DNA from: Maricaulis sp042095695 | GTDB lineage: Bacteria > Pseudomonadota > Alphaproteobacteria > Caulobacterales > Maricaulaceae | Direction of reading: 5' to 3' | DNA: 12,777 bases | NCBI GenBank assembly: GCA_042095695.1 | Contig: JBELMP010000067.1 | Location: 1-12,777 of the forward strand | In this document: one piece after another, positions 1 through 7,792 of the stretch | Layout: each line of letters begins with the position of its first letter | How positions within the stretch are numbered: the first letter of the stretch is position 1 | Program-made: the position numbers and the translations under genes | Notes under the pieces: model-generated | Database searches by the model: none | What the model saw: the letters and a program-made list of their open reading frames with translations, nothing else | Told to the model about the DNA's origin: nothing

Positions 1-1100
1 GTGATTATGTCGCTGTCGACACCGAGTTCATGCGTGAAACGGTCTATTGGCCCGCCTTATGTCTGATCCAGGCGGCGGGCGGCGAGACCGAGATCATCAT
101 TGACCCGCTTGCGGACGGTATTGAGCTGGAGCCGTTCTGGGAACTCATGGCGGATGATCGGGTGATGAAGGTCTTCCATGCTGCGCGCCAGGATCTGGAA
201 ATTTTCTATCATCTCGGCGAGGACCTGATTCCGACACCGCTATTTGATACCCAAGTCGGCGCCATGGCGCTCGGCCTCGGCGATTCAATCGCCTATGACG
301 GGCTGGTCAAAGCCCTGCTCAAGCGCACAATCGACAAAGGGCCGCGCTTCACCGACTGGTCGCGCCGTCCGCTGAGCCAGAAACAACTCGATTACGCGCT
401 GGCGGATGTTACCCATCTGCGTGACCTCTATCCGATCATGACAGACCGCCTGGAGCGCAAGGATCGCGGCGCCTGGCTGGCGGAAGAGATGGGCATCCTC
501 ACCCGTCCGGAAACCTATCGGCTCGATCCGAATGAGAGCTGGAAACGCCTGAAACTGCGCAAGACCCATTCCAAATGGCTGGCCGGACTGAAGGCTGCAG
601 CAGCCTGGCGCGAGATCGAGGCGCAGACCCGCGACATGCCGCGGCAGCGCGTCATGAAGGATGATGCGCTTTACGAGATTGCCACGGTTGCGCCGACCAG
701 CGCCGACCAGATTGCCGGGCTGCGCGGCGTACCCAAGGGGTTTGAGCGCTCGCGCTCGGCTGATCGGCTCTACGAGATCATGAAGATGGCCATGGCCGAT
801 CCAGACGCCTATGCGCCGAAGGTCGAAAAGCCGGCGCCGCCACCACAGGGCATTGGCCCGACGGTTGAATTGCTCAAAGTCTTTCTGAAACTCGTGGCCG
901 AAGAGGCCGGAGTCGCTTCCCGCCTCATTGCGACTGTACCCGATCTGGAAAAGCTGGCCGCGGATGACAGCGCAGACATCCAGGCTATGGCGGGCTGGCG
1001 TCGCGAAGTCTTCGGCGAGCCGGCATTGCGCCTCAAGAAAGGCGAGATTTCCCTCGCTCTCGAGGATGGCAAGGTGGTCGCGAAGGATTTGAAAGCCTAG
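1..1100 (+). CDS. rnd: Ribonuclease D, 5'-truncated by window edge
   Basis: This is a 3'-5' exoribonuclease of the DEDDy family that trims tRNA and other structured RNA 3' ends in the cytoplasm. The frame is already open at base 3, so the true start lies upstream; 365 residues are visible. Numbering from base 3, the metal-binding and catalytic residues are all present: DTE in the ExoI motif (D6, E8), the ExoII motif HAARQDLEIF (D64), and the ExoIII Y-x3-D in YALADV (Y131, D135). The WSRRPL segment just before ExoIII is typical of RNase D. A helical HRDC-type RNA-binding region follows at about residues 190-265, and a less conserved C-terminal tail ends in KDLKA. Only a few N-terminal residues should be missing. 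The TAG stop overlaps the ppx stop from the other strand in a shared CTAG. In related bacteria aspS often lies upstream, but that cannot be seen here. Confidence 0.95.
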   Translation, partial: DYVAVDTEFMRETVYWPALCLIQAAGGETEIIIDPLADGIELEPFWELMADDRVMKVFHAARQDLEIFYHLGEDLIPTPLFDTQVGAMALGLGDSIAYDGLVKALLKRTIDKGPRFTDWSRRPLSQKQLDYALADVTHLRDLYPIMTDRLERKDRGAWLAEEMGILTRPETYRLDPNESWKRLKLRKTHSKWLAGLKAAAAWREIEAQTRDMPRQRVMKDDALYEIATVAPTSADQIAGLRGVPKGFERSRSADRLYEIMKMAMADPDAYAPKVEKPAPPPQGIGPTVELLKVFLKLVAEEAGVASRLIATVPDLEKLAADDSADIQAMAGWRREVFGEPALRLKKGEISLALEDGKVVAKDLKA

Positions 1101-1119
1101 CCGTAGACCACCTTGGCAT
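1066..1119. repeat. Inverted repeat around the rnd/ppx convergent stop codons
   Basis: CAAGGTGGTC at 1070-1079 is the exact reverse complement of GACCACCTTG at 1106-1115. Beyond one mismatch, three more bases pair (1066-1068 with 1117-1119). The 26-nt loop (1080-1105) contains the overlapping stop codons of rnd and ppx. The arms encode K-V-V near the C-terminus of each protein, with the same codons AAG GTG GTC read in opposite directions. Neither side has a T tract, so this is not a standard intrinsic terminator. It could be a 3'-end stem-loop for both mRNAs, or a coincidence of the two coding sequences. Confidence 0.6.
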
Positions 1120-2590
1120 TACGCCCGACAACGGCAGCCATGTCGTCGAGCAGCGTCACTGAGCGCTCGACATAAAGGTCATGCACGCTTTCATCGATAT
1201 CCAGGCGGATCAGCCCGTCCGGCGCACTCAGCCGGAAGCGTGACAAAAGGTGTTCGGAGCGACCGGAGAGTTTCGCGCCCAAGCGCAATGCCATGCCGAT
1301 CAGCTGGGCCAGATCGCGCTGATCCTGGTCGATAAGCCGAGCGACCGCATGCCGGTCGAAACTCCGGCGCGAACCGCCATAGCGATAATGAATCATCGCC
1401 GCCAGAAAAGCGCGTTCAGGATGCGTGACGCCGGCGAAGGGCGCATACAGGACGCTGTCGCGTGCCAGATCAACGCGATGGTCGGGATGCATGCGCGCAC
1501 CCAGATCTGCCAAGCGCGCGGCCGATTCCTGGAGGATCCGGGTCCGTCTCGGGTCAAACACTGGATCGATTGCGGTCATGAGCGGCTCGATCCAGGCAGC
1601 CAGCGCGCGTCCAAAACCGGGGGATGGCGATACCGGCCGGGCCAGCGCCTCAGCCCCGGCGATCAGCGGGTCCTGCTCCGAAAGGATCGGTGGCAAGGAT
1701 GCAGCGATAACCCCCTCGCGCAGGCCGTAGGCGGAGAAAACCACCCGGGAGAACCGGCCCTTTTTCAGGAGACGCCGTAACAGCAAGGCGGCATGGGGCA
1801 GGCTTGCGGCGCGGCGGCGCGACACGCCCGGCGTGGCGAGAAGCGAGGCCTGGCTCATCCCTGCAACAAGCCGGGTGATCGGCCGGATCCGGTGCGTCTC
1901 CAGCGCAAAGCCATGGACGACACGCAGAGGATATTCACCGTGTGCAAACGCGATCTGGGCCAGCGCGCGCCAGGCGCCTCCAACAGCGTAGAATGTTTTG
2001 CCGGACATCGGTTTGAGATCGATATCCGCCAGGCGCTTATCGATCTTTTTCCTGGCCTTGGCGTAGTCCCACTCGCTGCCGACAACCTCCTGCGGCCCTA
2101 AGGCAAAAGTCTGCCCCTTGCCACTTACGCCATCGACCAGGGGCGTCAGTTCGAGGCTCGACCCGCCGAGATCACCGGTCATGCCGTCTGCGCCGGGTAT
2201 GCCAGCGAGCAGCCCGATCGCGGACATTTCGCCTTCCTCGCGACCGCTGAGCACGCGCACGCCCATGCCGGTCAGGGCTTCGACCTGTTTTACAAACTCC
2301 GGCCCATCATCAGCATTGCGTATCGCCGCAGTCGCCACGACATGGCGATCGCTGACATTCTTGGCGTCGAGAAGACGCTGGAAACGTTTCAAGGCGCGCA
2401 GGGCGAGGTCGACACCTTCAGGATTGAGCCGCCCGGTCTTGCGGACACCCTCGCCCAGTCCCGCCATGACCTTCTCATTATAGACCGGCCAGAGCGCAGG
2501 CCCTTCCAGCCGGAAATGAACCAGGCGCACAGAATTGGAGCCGATATCGATCACCGCGATATCATTCTGGATCGCATTTTCAGCGACCAT
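1097..2590 (-). CDS. ppx: Exopolyphosphatase, Ppx/GppA family
   Basis: This enzyme releases terminal phosphate from inorganic polyphosphate; the family also includes pppGpp phosphohydrolases (GppA). From the ATG at 2590 the product is 497 residues. The actin-like/ASKHA fold motifs are clear: DIGSNS at residues 15-20 (phosphate 1 loop), ATAAIRNADDG at 86-96, SGREEGEM at 115-122 with the catalytic Glu of the family at 118/119, and GDLGGSSLEL at 139-148 (phosphate 2 loop). The C-terminal half is mostly helical, as in long Ppx proteins. I chose 2590 because the conserved domain starts at about residue 10 and this leaves a 28-nt gap after ppk. Its Shine-Dalgarno is poor: GAGGG lies only one base from the ATG. 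An in-frame ATG at 2656 would add 22 residues without family character and overlap ppk by 38 nt, but it has a somewhat better-spaced GAGG. Position after ppk supports Ppx over GppA. Confidence 0.9.
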   Translation of the reverse strand: MVAENAIQNDIAVIDIGSNSVRLVHFRLEGPALWPVYNEKVMAGLGEGVRKTGRLNPEGVDLALRALKRFQRLLDAKNVSDRHVVATAAIRNADDGPEFVKQVEALTGMGVRVLSGREEGEMSAIGLLAGIPGADGMTGDLGGSSLELTPLVDGVSGKGQTFALGPQEVVGSEWDYAKARKKIDKRLADIDLKPMSGKTFYAVGGAWRALAQIAFAHGEYPLRVVHGFALETHRIRPITRLVAGMSQASLLATPGVSRRRAASLPHAALLLRRLLKKGRFSRVVFSAYGLREGVIAASLPPILSEQDPLIAGAEALARPVSPSPGFGRALAAWIEPLMTAIDPVFDPRRTRILQESAARLADLGARMHPDHRVDLARDSVLYAPFAGVTHPERAFLAAMIHYRYGGSRRSFDRHAVARLIDQDQRDLAQLIGMALRLGAKLSGRSEHLLSRFRLSAPDGLIRLDIDESVHDLYVERSVTLLDDMAAVVGRNAKVVYG

Positions 2591-2618
2591 GCCCTCGCCC
2601 GCCCCGGAAAGTGTCAAC

Positions 2619-4787
2619 TTACTCGCCCGTACCGGCGAGAATCGGCGGCATGTCATGACGCAGCGCCTCGCCCCGGCCGGACAGGCTGGGATTGGTCATG
2701 AAATAGGCGTGCGCGCTGAAGGGATCCTCGATGGCGCTTGTATCAACGCGGTGATAGCCGCCGCGCGCATCCATATACCAGCTATTGGCCTCGTCATTGA
2801 TATTGGCGACCATGATCTGTTGCAGGATCTGACGATGCACGGTGGCATTCTGGATCGGGCAGAGATGCTCGACGCGGCGATCGAGATTACGCGGCATCCA
2901 GTCGGCCGAGGAGATATAGACCAGCGCTGATGATGACGGCATGGCCTTGCCATTGGCAAAACAGACAATGCGGCAATGCTCGAGGAAGCGGCCAACAATG
3001 CTTTTCACGCGGATGTTTTCAGACAGGCCGGGAACACCCGGACGCAGGCAGCAAATGCCCCGCACCACCAGTTCCACTTTCACGCCGGCCTGAGACGCAC
3101 GATAAAGAGCATCAATAATCGCCGGGTGAACCAGGGAGTTCAGCTTCGCCCAGACCGCAGCCGGCTTGCCTGCCCTGGCATTCGCGATTTCGGTCTCGAT
3201 ATGCTCGATAATGGTCTGCTTGATATTGATCGGCGAGACGGCCAGGCGTTCGAGATCCTTCGGCCGGGCATAGCCGGTTACGTAATTGAACACACGCCCG
3301 GCATCGCGCCCATAGGCGGGGTCGGCGGTAAAGAGCGACAAATCGGTGTAAACCTTGGCCGTATCAGGGTGGTAATTGCCTGTTCCGAAATGCGAATAGG
3401 AGCGGAGCTGGCTGGCTTCGCGGCGTACGACCAGGGACACTTTGGCGTGGGTTTTGTACTCGATAAAGCCGTAAACGACCTGAACACCTGCACGCTCGAG
3501 ATCGCGCGCCCATTTCAGATTTGCCTCCTCATCAAAGCGCGCCTTGAGCTCGACCAGGGCGGTGACATTCTTGCCCTGTTCGGCCGCCTCGATCAGGGCC
3601 GCGACAATGGGAGAGTTCTTGGAGGTGCGATACAGGGTCTGCTTGATCGCGACGACATCGGGATCAGCCGCGGCCTGGCGCAGGAATTCGACGACGACAT
3701 CGAAACTTTCATAAGGGTGATGGACGACAATGTCCTTCTCCCGCACCGCAGCGAATATATCCCCGCCATGATCCCGGACGCGTTCGGGATATCGCGGCTC
3801 ATAAGGCGGAAAGACTTCACTGGTCTGATCGTTCTGGATGAGCTCCTTGACCTGGGGCAGTCCCAATATGCCGGTCACCGGCACAATATCCTCGGACTCA
3901 GCACTGACATTGGCGACAATGAAGTCGCGCAGATCCTCGGGCATCTCGGCGGCCATCTTCAACCGGACGACGACACCGCGACGGCGCTGTTTCAGGAGGT
4001 TTTCGAACTCGAGAACCAGATCTTCGCTCTCCTCCTCCACCTCGATATCGCTGTCACGGATGACCCGGAAGGCGCCCTGGCCCTTGACCTTGTGCCCCGG
4101 GAAGAGTTCGCCGGCAAACAGCGACAAAACCTGTTCGAGCGGGATATAGCGGCGAACCGGCGCAGCCCCATTGTCCGAAACGGGCAATTCCACAAAACGG
4201 CGGACCCCGCTCGGCATCGGGATGAGTGCATACATTTCCCGCTTGGTCTTGGTGTCCTTGAGATGCAGCGCCAAGGCAAAGCCCAGATTCGGGATGAAGG
4301 GAAACGGATGTGCCGGATCGATCGCCAGCGGCGTAATCACCGGCAGGGTCTGGGAGAGAAACTCCCCGCGCAACCAGGCCTCATCGGTCTTGGACAATTC
4401 CCTGGCATCAAGAACGGCGACGCCATGTTCGACCAATTCCTGGCGCAGACTCTGCCAGAGCTCCTGTTGCTTGCCCATAAGCTCGCCGGCAAGGACGTGA
4501 ATCTGTTCCAGCTGCTGCGCCGGGGTAAGCCCATCGATACTGGTTGATGTGACACCGTTTCGGACCAGCGCCCGCAGCCCGGCGACGCGCACCATGTAGA
4601 ACTCGTCGAGATTGCTGCCGGAAATGGACAGGAAGCGCAGCCGCTCAAACGCCGGATGGCGCGGATTTTCGGCTTCCTCGATGACGCGCATATTGAAGCG
4701 CAACCAGGACAATTCGCGATTCAAGAAGCGCTCGGGAGCGTCTTTCAGCGCATCGGCATCGATATTATCGTCGATCAATTCGCTCAT
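2619..4787 (-). CDS. ppk: Polyphosphate kinase 1
   Basis: PPK1 reversibly transfers the gamma phosphate of ATP onto a growing inorganic polyphosphate chain; it acts at the inner face of the membrane. The protein has 722 residues, normal for alphaproteobacterial PPK1. The N domain opens with FLNRELSWLRFNMRV (21-35) and SGSNLDEFYMVRVAG (56-70), and includes the nucleotide-contacting Asn. The core has HHPYESFD (356-363), the basic stretch KARFDEEANLKWAR (415-428), and the phosphoenzyme histidine in EYKTHAKVSLVVRR (H447). The C2 domain has VVRGICCLRPG (574-584) and a second conserved His in GRFLEHCR (H604). All essential residues appear intact. The ATG overlaps the hdaA stop as ATGA, and an AGGAG 7 nt upstream lies within hdaA, so translational coupling to hdaA is likely. 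It ends in TAA, 28 nt before ppx. Confidence 0.97.
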   Translation of the reverse strand: MSELIDDNIDADALKDAPERFLNRELSWLRFNMRVIEEAENPRHPAFERLRFLSISGSNLDEFYMVRVAGLRALVRNGVTSTSIDGLTPAQQLEQIHVLAGELMGKQQELWQSLRQELVEHGVAVLDARELSKTDEAWLRGEFLSQTLPVITPLAIDPAHPFPFIPNLGFALALHLKDTKTKREMYALIPMPSGVRRFVELPVSDNGAAPVRRYIPLEQVLSLFAGELFPGHKVKGQGAFRVIRDSDIEVEEESEDLVLEFENLLKQRRRGVVVRLKMAAEMPEDLRDFIVANVSAESEDIVPVTGILGLPQVKELIQNDQTSEVFPPYEPRYPERVRDHGGDIFAAVREKDIVVHHPYESFDVVVEFLRQAAADPDVVAIKQTLYRTSKNSPIVAALIEAAEQGKNVTALVELKARFDEEANLKWARDLERAGVQVVYGFIEYKTHAKVSLVVRREASQLRSYSHFGTGNYHPDTAKVYTDLSLFTADPAYGRDAGRVFNYVTGYARPKDLERLAVSPINIKQTIIEHIETEIANARAGKPAAVWAKLNSLVHPAIIDALYRASQAGVKVELVVRGICCLRPGVPGLSENIRVKSIVGRFLEHCRIVCFANGKAMPSSSALVYISSADWMPRNLDRRVEHLCPIQNATVHRQILQQIMVANINDEANSWYMDARGGYHRVDTSAIEDPFSAHAYFMTNPSLSGRGEALRHDMPPILAGTGE

Positions 4788-5473
4788 CCCGTGTCTCCTG
4801 GGCCAATCGCGGTTTCTAGACTGTCCAGCACATCGCGTGCGACGCTGCGTGTAATGGCGGTACGCTTAACCAGTGCATGTTTGTCCAGCAAGTCAACGAG
4901 CCGCCACGTCGCACTGACAGAACGCTCCATGCGCGGCAGAAGATACTCGATCACACCAGGCTGTATCGGCGCCCGGCGGTCATGCAATTGCTTTCTGAGC
5001 AAGCGGGTGAGCATGTCATCATCGGGCTCATTGAGGCTGACCGAGGGCAAGGCCCGAAGTCTCGATTTCAGATCAGGCACGCTGCAGGGCCAGATCGCCG
5101 GGGCGGTTCGCGCAGTCAGCAGCAAGCCGGTAATGCCGCCGCCGGCGGCCCGGTTGAAGGCGTGGAACATGGGTTTGCCCGCGCTCTCGCTATCAGCGTC
5201 CTCGATTACAAGACAGGCGCCATGGCGCAGCCCCTCAAGAGTGCGACCCAACTGCGATGCCGTGACGATTTCCGCTCCAGTTTGCGCAGCCCAGATCGAT
5301 CCCAGATGAGACTTGCCAGCGCCTTCCGGCCCGATCAGGGCGAAAGCGTTTTTGGGCCATTGCCGCCAGCCCGCCAAAGCCGCGCGTGCGTCCTCATTGG
5401 CTGACCCGGCAATGAAGCTTTCAGCGCTGTAGTCGACCTGCGCAGGCAGATCGAGCGCCATCTGTTTGCTCAT
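4784..5473 (-). CDS. hdaA: HdaA, DnaA-related regulator of replication initiation
   Basis: This is a 229-residue AAA+ protein homologous to the ATPase domain of DnaA but lacking the C-terminal DNA-binding domain, as expected of Hda/HdaA. Hda proteins bound to the DNA sliding clamp stimulate ATP hydrolysis by DnaA and so prevent re-initiation. Visible elements are an N-terminal clamp-binding-like segment QMALDLP (4-10), Walker A GPEGAGKSHL (48-57), Walker B LVIEDAD (88-94), a sensor 1 region LLLTARTAP (118-126), PDLKSRLRA (133-141) with the arginine-rich box, and a sensor 2 region SVSATWRLVDLLD (185-197). It follows the DUF2066 gene by 24 nt and overlaps ppk by 4 nt. The SD is weak (GGGCGA about 5 nt before the ATG), hinting that translation depends on the upstream gene. 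A generic DnaA-like ATPase is the alternative, but the clamp motif and the ppk/ppx neighbours favour HdaA. Confidence 0.88.
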   Translation of the reverse strand: MSKQMALDLPAQVDYSAESFIAGSANEDARAALAGWRQWPKNAFALIGPEGAGKSHLGSIWAAQTGAEIVTASQLGRTLEGLRHGACLVIEDADSESAGKPMFHAFNRAAGGGITGLLLTARTAPAIWPCSVPDLKSRLRALPSVSLNEPDDDMLTRLLRKQLHDRRAPIQPGVIEYLLPRMERSVSATWRLVDLLDKHALVKRTAITRSVARDVLDSLETAIGPGDTG

Positions 5474-5497
5474 CGTTTCGCCCGATCCAATCGCCGG

Positions 5498-6595
5498 CTA
5501 GAATGCCGCACGCACCACCCAGCCCAGCCCGGGATGTTCTTCAAGAACCGCACCCCGCTCAGCCAGTTCGTTAATCAGCTGGGATTGCAGCCCCCGATAA
5601 TTGACGGTCATCAAAGCACCGTCCCGCGACATGGCATCAAGTCGCGCATCCTCGATCAGCGACGCCCCGGTCACCGCAGATTGAAGACTCCGCCACTCCT
5701 CCAGGCCGGAATAGATAATCGTCAGCCGGACCTCGGCCAGATCGCCATCGCGGACAACCGACTGACGCTTCCATTCAGCTTCACGGTCGAGCACGAATTG
5801 CGTGGCCGCATCCTCCCAGCTGCCAGACACCTGCACCGGCCCCCAGCTTTCCACCGCCAGATCCGCCGCGCCGTTGATCTCCAGCAGATAGCCACCCATG
5901 CGGCGAATACCGTCGCGATTTTGGGCCCGCAGGATCGCCATGCGGTTGACACCATAAAGCGCCGCCACCTGACGCAGAGCCGCTTCGTCCAGGCTCAGCG
6001 CCTGGCGCGGCGAGAGATAGATCGCACCGGCATCATCACCGGGCAGGATCATCGGCGTGAGCGCATTGGCAAAGCTTTGCGACGCCCAGCCGTCTTGCCA
6101 GGGATTGTCCTGCCAAAGCGAAAACCCATTACTGCCATCATATACAGGCAGAACCAGTGTTGGCCGGGCCTGGGCCTCCACAAAGGGCACGCCATAGGCC
6201 TCAAACACCCGTTCGACCGCATTCGGGTCGAAACTCACAACCAGATTCGCCAGATAGCGGGTCGCGCTTCGCTGCTCATCCTGGATCTCGAGGCCTGAGA
6301 TCATTTCCGACACCAACGCCGGATCCAGCTGCGGATTGCTGACCATTTCGCCGGCCTCATTCAGATAGGGCTGGCGATCAAAGACGGTTTCCATCCGGTC
6401 TTCCGGCAGGGTCAGGCGCGCAATCAGGCGACGGGCCGCCTCGGCCTGTCCTTCCTGCATCGCCAAGGTCTGCGCCTCCAGCGCATTTGCCGCCTCGGCA
6501 TCGATTCGAACATTCGCGACCGTATATGGATCTGCCGCATGGGCACCCAGAGTTACGGCAATGGTCAGGCTGAGGGCGGCAAGCAATGAGCGCAC
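5498..6595 (-). CDS. Exported DUF2066 family protein
   Basis: This appears to be a secreted or periplasmic protein with a DUF2066-type domain; its function is unknown. I recognise the family from overall style (alternating beta strands and helices, about 350 residues) and from its place between purM and hdaA, so the family call is an inference. I chose the GTG at 6595, giving 365 residues. It has a GGAG 8 nt upstream and directly begins a textbook signal peptide: Met-Arg, a hydrophobic core at residues 3-17, and AHA at 18-20 before a likely cleavage in front of ADPYTV. An ATG at 6619 would add 8 residues with a poor SD, and more distal ATGs at 6676 and 6688 reach into the divergent promoter region. 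The mature protein has no further obvious membrane span and no recognised catalytic motif. It is the first gene of the hdaA-ppk-ppx unit. Confidence 0.75.
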   Translation of the reverse strand: MRSLLAALSLTIAVTLGAHAADPYTVANVRIDAEAANALEAQTLAMQEGQAEAARRLIARLTLPEDRMETVFDRQPYLNEAGEMVSNPQLDPALVSEMISGLEIQDEQRSATRYLANLVVSFDPNAVERVFEAYGVPFVEAQARPTLVLPVYDGSNGFSLWQDNPWQDGWASQSFANALTPMILPGDDAGAIYLSPRQALSLDEAALRQVAALYGVNRMAILRAQNRDGIRRMGGYLLEINGAADLAVESWGPVQVSGSWEDAATQFVLDREAEWKRQSVVRDGDLAEVRLTIIYSGLEEWRSLQSAVTGASLIEDARLDAMSRDGALMTVNYRGLQSQLINELAERGAVLEEHPGLGWVVRAAF

Positions 6596-6628
6596 GGGTC
6601 CAACTCCAATTGGCAGCATTCCGGCGCC

Positions 6629-6656
6629 ACTATAACCGGACGCAGTCCCGCGTGAA
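6629..6656 (-). promoter_or_regulatory. Candidate promoter of the DUF2066-hdaA-ppk-ppx unit
   Basis: On the minus strand TTCACG (6656-6651) and TATAGT (6634-6629) are separated by 16 bp. The -10 matches the sigma70 consensus at 5 of 6 positions and the -35 at 4 of 6. A transcript would begin near 6622, giving a leader of about 27 nt before the GTG at 6595. That agrees with the start chosen for the DUF2066 gene and argues against starts at 6676 or 6688. Predicted by eye only. Confidence 0.35.
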
Positions 6657-6665
6657 GCCCGTGAC

Positions 6666-6694
6666 TTGCTTTGCATGCGGGTTTGCACTGTACT
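6666..6694 (+). promoter_or_regulatory. Candidate purM-purN promoter
   Basis: TTGCTT (6666-6671) and TGTACT (6689-6694) are 17 bp apart on the plus strand. The match is modest: 3 of 6 at -35 and 4 of 6 at -10. The start would lie near 6701, about 26 nt before the purM ATG. No purine riboswitch fold or recognisable PurR operator was seen in this 131-bp divergent region. Confidence 0.25.
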
Positions 6695-6726
6695 CCGCGC
6701 TCTTTTTTCAGGGCTCGGGAATCAAA

Positions 6727-7767
6727 ATGAGCGATCAAGACAGCGCCAACACGTCAAAAGGGCTGACCTATGCCGATAGCGGCGTCGACATCGATGCCGG
6801 TGATGCGCTGGTCGACCGGATCAAACCGCTGGCGCGATCAACGCGACGCGCGGGTGCGGCGGCCGATCTTGGCGGATTCGGCGGTGCTTTTGACCTCAAG
6901 GCCGCGGGCTTTGAAGATCCGATCCTGATTTCCGGTACCGATGGTGTCGGCACCAAGCTGAAACTGGCCATCGCCACTGGCAAGCTGGATACGGTCGGGA
7001 TCGACCTGGTTGCGATGTGCGTCAATGACATTCTCGCCCAGGGCGCGGAACCGCTTTTCTTCCTCGATTATCTGGCATGCTCCCGCCTAGATCCGGAGCG
7101 GGGGGCAGAGATCATTGCCGGCGTCGCAGCGGGCTGCCGCGAAAGCGGCTGCGCCCTGATCGGCGGCGAGACGGCAGAAATGCCCGGCATGTATGAGGGT
7201 GAGGATTTCGACCTGGCGGGCTTCGTCGTCGGCGCGGCCGAGCGCGGACATTTGCTGCCCGACCACACTGCCATGCAGGCGGGCGATATCCTGATTGGCC
7301 TGCCCTCGTCCGGCGTCCATTCCAATGGTTTTTCCCTGGTCCGCAAAGTCGTCGAACGTTCCGGCCTGGACTGGGCAGACCCGGCGCCCTTCGACGCCTC
7401 ACAGAGCCTAGGCGAAGCCCTGCTCGCACCGACACGGCTTTACGTGCAAGCCTGCCTTCCATTGATCAAGGCCGGGCTGCTCAAGGGCCTGGCCCATATT
7501 ACCGGCGGCGGGCTGATCGAGAATCCGCCCCGGATGATGCCGGCGCATCTCAGACCCGTCATCGATTTCGCGCGTCTGGACCTGCCCCCGGTGTTTGCCT
7601 GGTTGGAGAAAACCGGCGGCATTGACCGCCAGGAAATGCACCGCACCTTCAATTGCGGCATCGGCATGCTGCTCTGTGCAGCCCCGGATGATGCGGATGA
7701 AATCATCCGCATGCTTGCAGAGACGGGCGAGACCGGCATGATTATCGGGCAAGTCGAGCCGGCCTGA
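6727..7767 (+). CDS. purM: Phosphoribosylformylglycinamidine cyclo-ligase (AIR synthetase)
   Basis: PurM closes the imidazole ring, converting FGAM and ATP to aminoimidazole ribonucleotide, the fifth step of de novo purine synthesis. The 346-residue length is normal. Key family segments are the N-terminal TYADSGVDIDAGD (14-26), ISGTDGVGTKLKLA (68-81) with the ATP/substrate loop, DLVAMCVNDILAQGAEPLFF (93-112), IGGETAEMPGMY (146-157) and LPSSGVHSNGFSLVR (192-206). The ATG at 6727 follows a CGGGA about 7 nt upstream and fits the usual N-terminus. An in-frame ATG at 6586 would add 47 residues of atypical sequence and overlap the start of the divergent gene, so I rejected it. A GAATC site (6719-6723, GANTC class) overlaps the ribosome-binding region. 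purN follows after 25 nt, so the two are almost certainly cotranscribed. Confidence 0.97.
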   Translation: MSDQDSANTSKGLTYADSGVDIDAGDALVDRIKPLARSTRRAGAAADLGGFGGAFDLKAAGFEDPILISGTDGVGTKLKLAIATGKLDTVGIDLVAMCVNDILAQGAEPLFFLDYLACSRLDPERGAEIIAGVAAGCRESGCALIGGETAEMPGMYEGEDFDLAGFVVGAAERGHLLPDHTAMQAGDILIGLPSSGVHSNGFSLVRKVVERSGLDWADPAPFDASQSLGEALLAPTRLYVQACLPLIKAGLLKGLAHITGGGLIENPPRMMPAHLRPVIDFARLDLPPVFAWLEKTGGIDRQEMHRTFNCGIGMLLCAAPDDADEIIRMLAETGETGMIIGQVEPA

Positions 7768-7792
7768 CCGGAACAACAAGAAGACAAAACCA

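Noticed and set aside
2976..4547. A 523-codon open frame on the plus strand
   Set aside because: It lies fully antisense to ppk, which has all catalytic motifs. The antisense translation shows no domain or signal and is explained by GC-rich codon use.
6627..6637. TTATAGTGG on the minus strand as a DnaA box upstream of the hdaA unit
   Set aside because: It does not match TTATNCACA in the second half; it is better read as part of a -10 element.
6596..6688. Upstream ATG starts for the DUF2066 protein (6619, 6676, 6688)
   Set aside because: They bury the signal peptide behind extra residues and reach into or past the candidate promoter; the GTG at 6595 has a better GGAG.
6586..6726. N-terminal extension of purM by 47 residues from an upstream ATG
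   Set aside because: The extension is unlike PurM N-termini, overlaps the divergent start, and the ATG at 6727 has its own ribosome-binding site.
6596..6726. Purine riboswitch upstream of purM
   Set aside because: The region is short and shows no convincing three-stem junction or conserved purine-aptamer loops.
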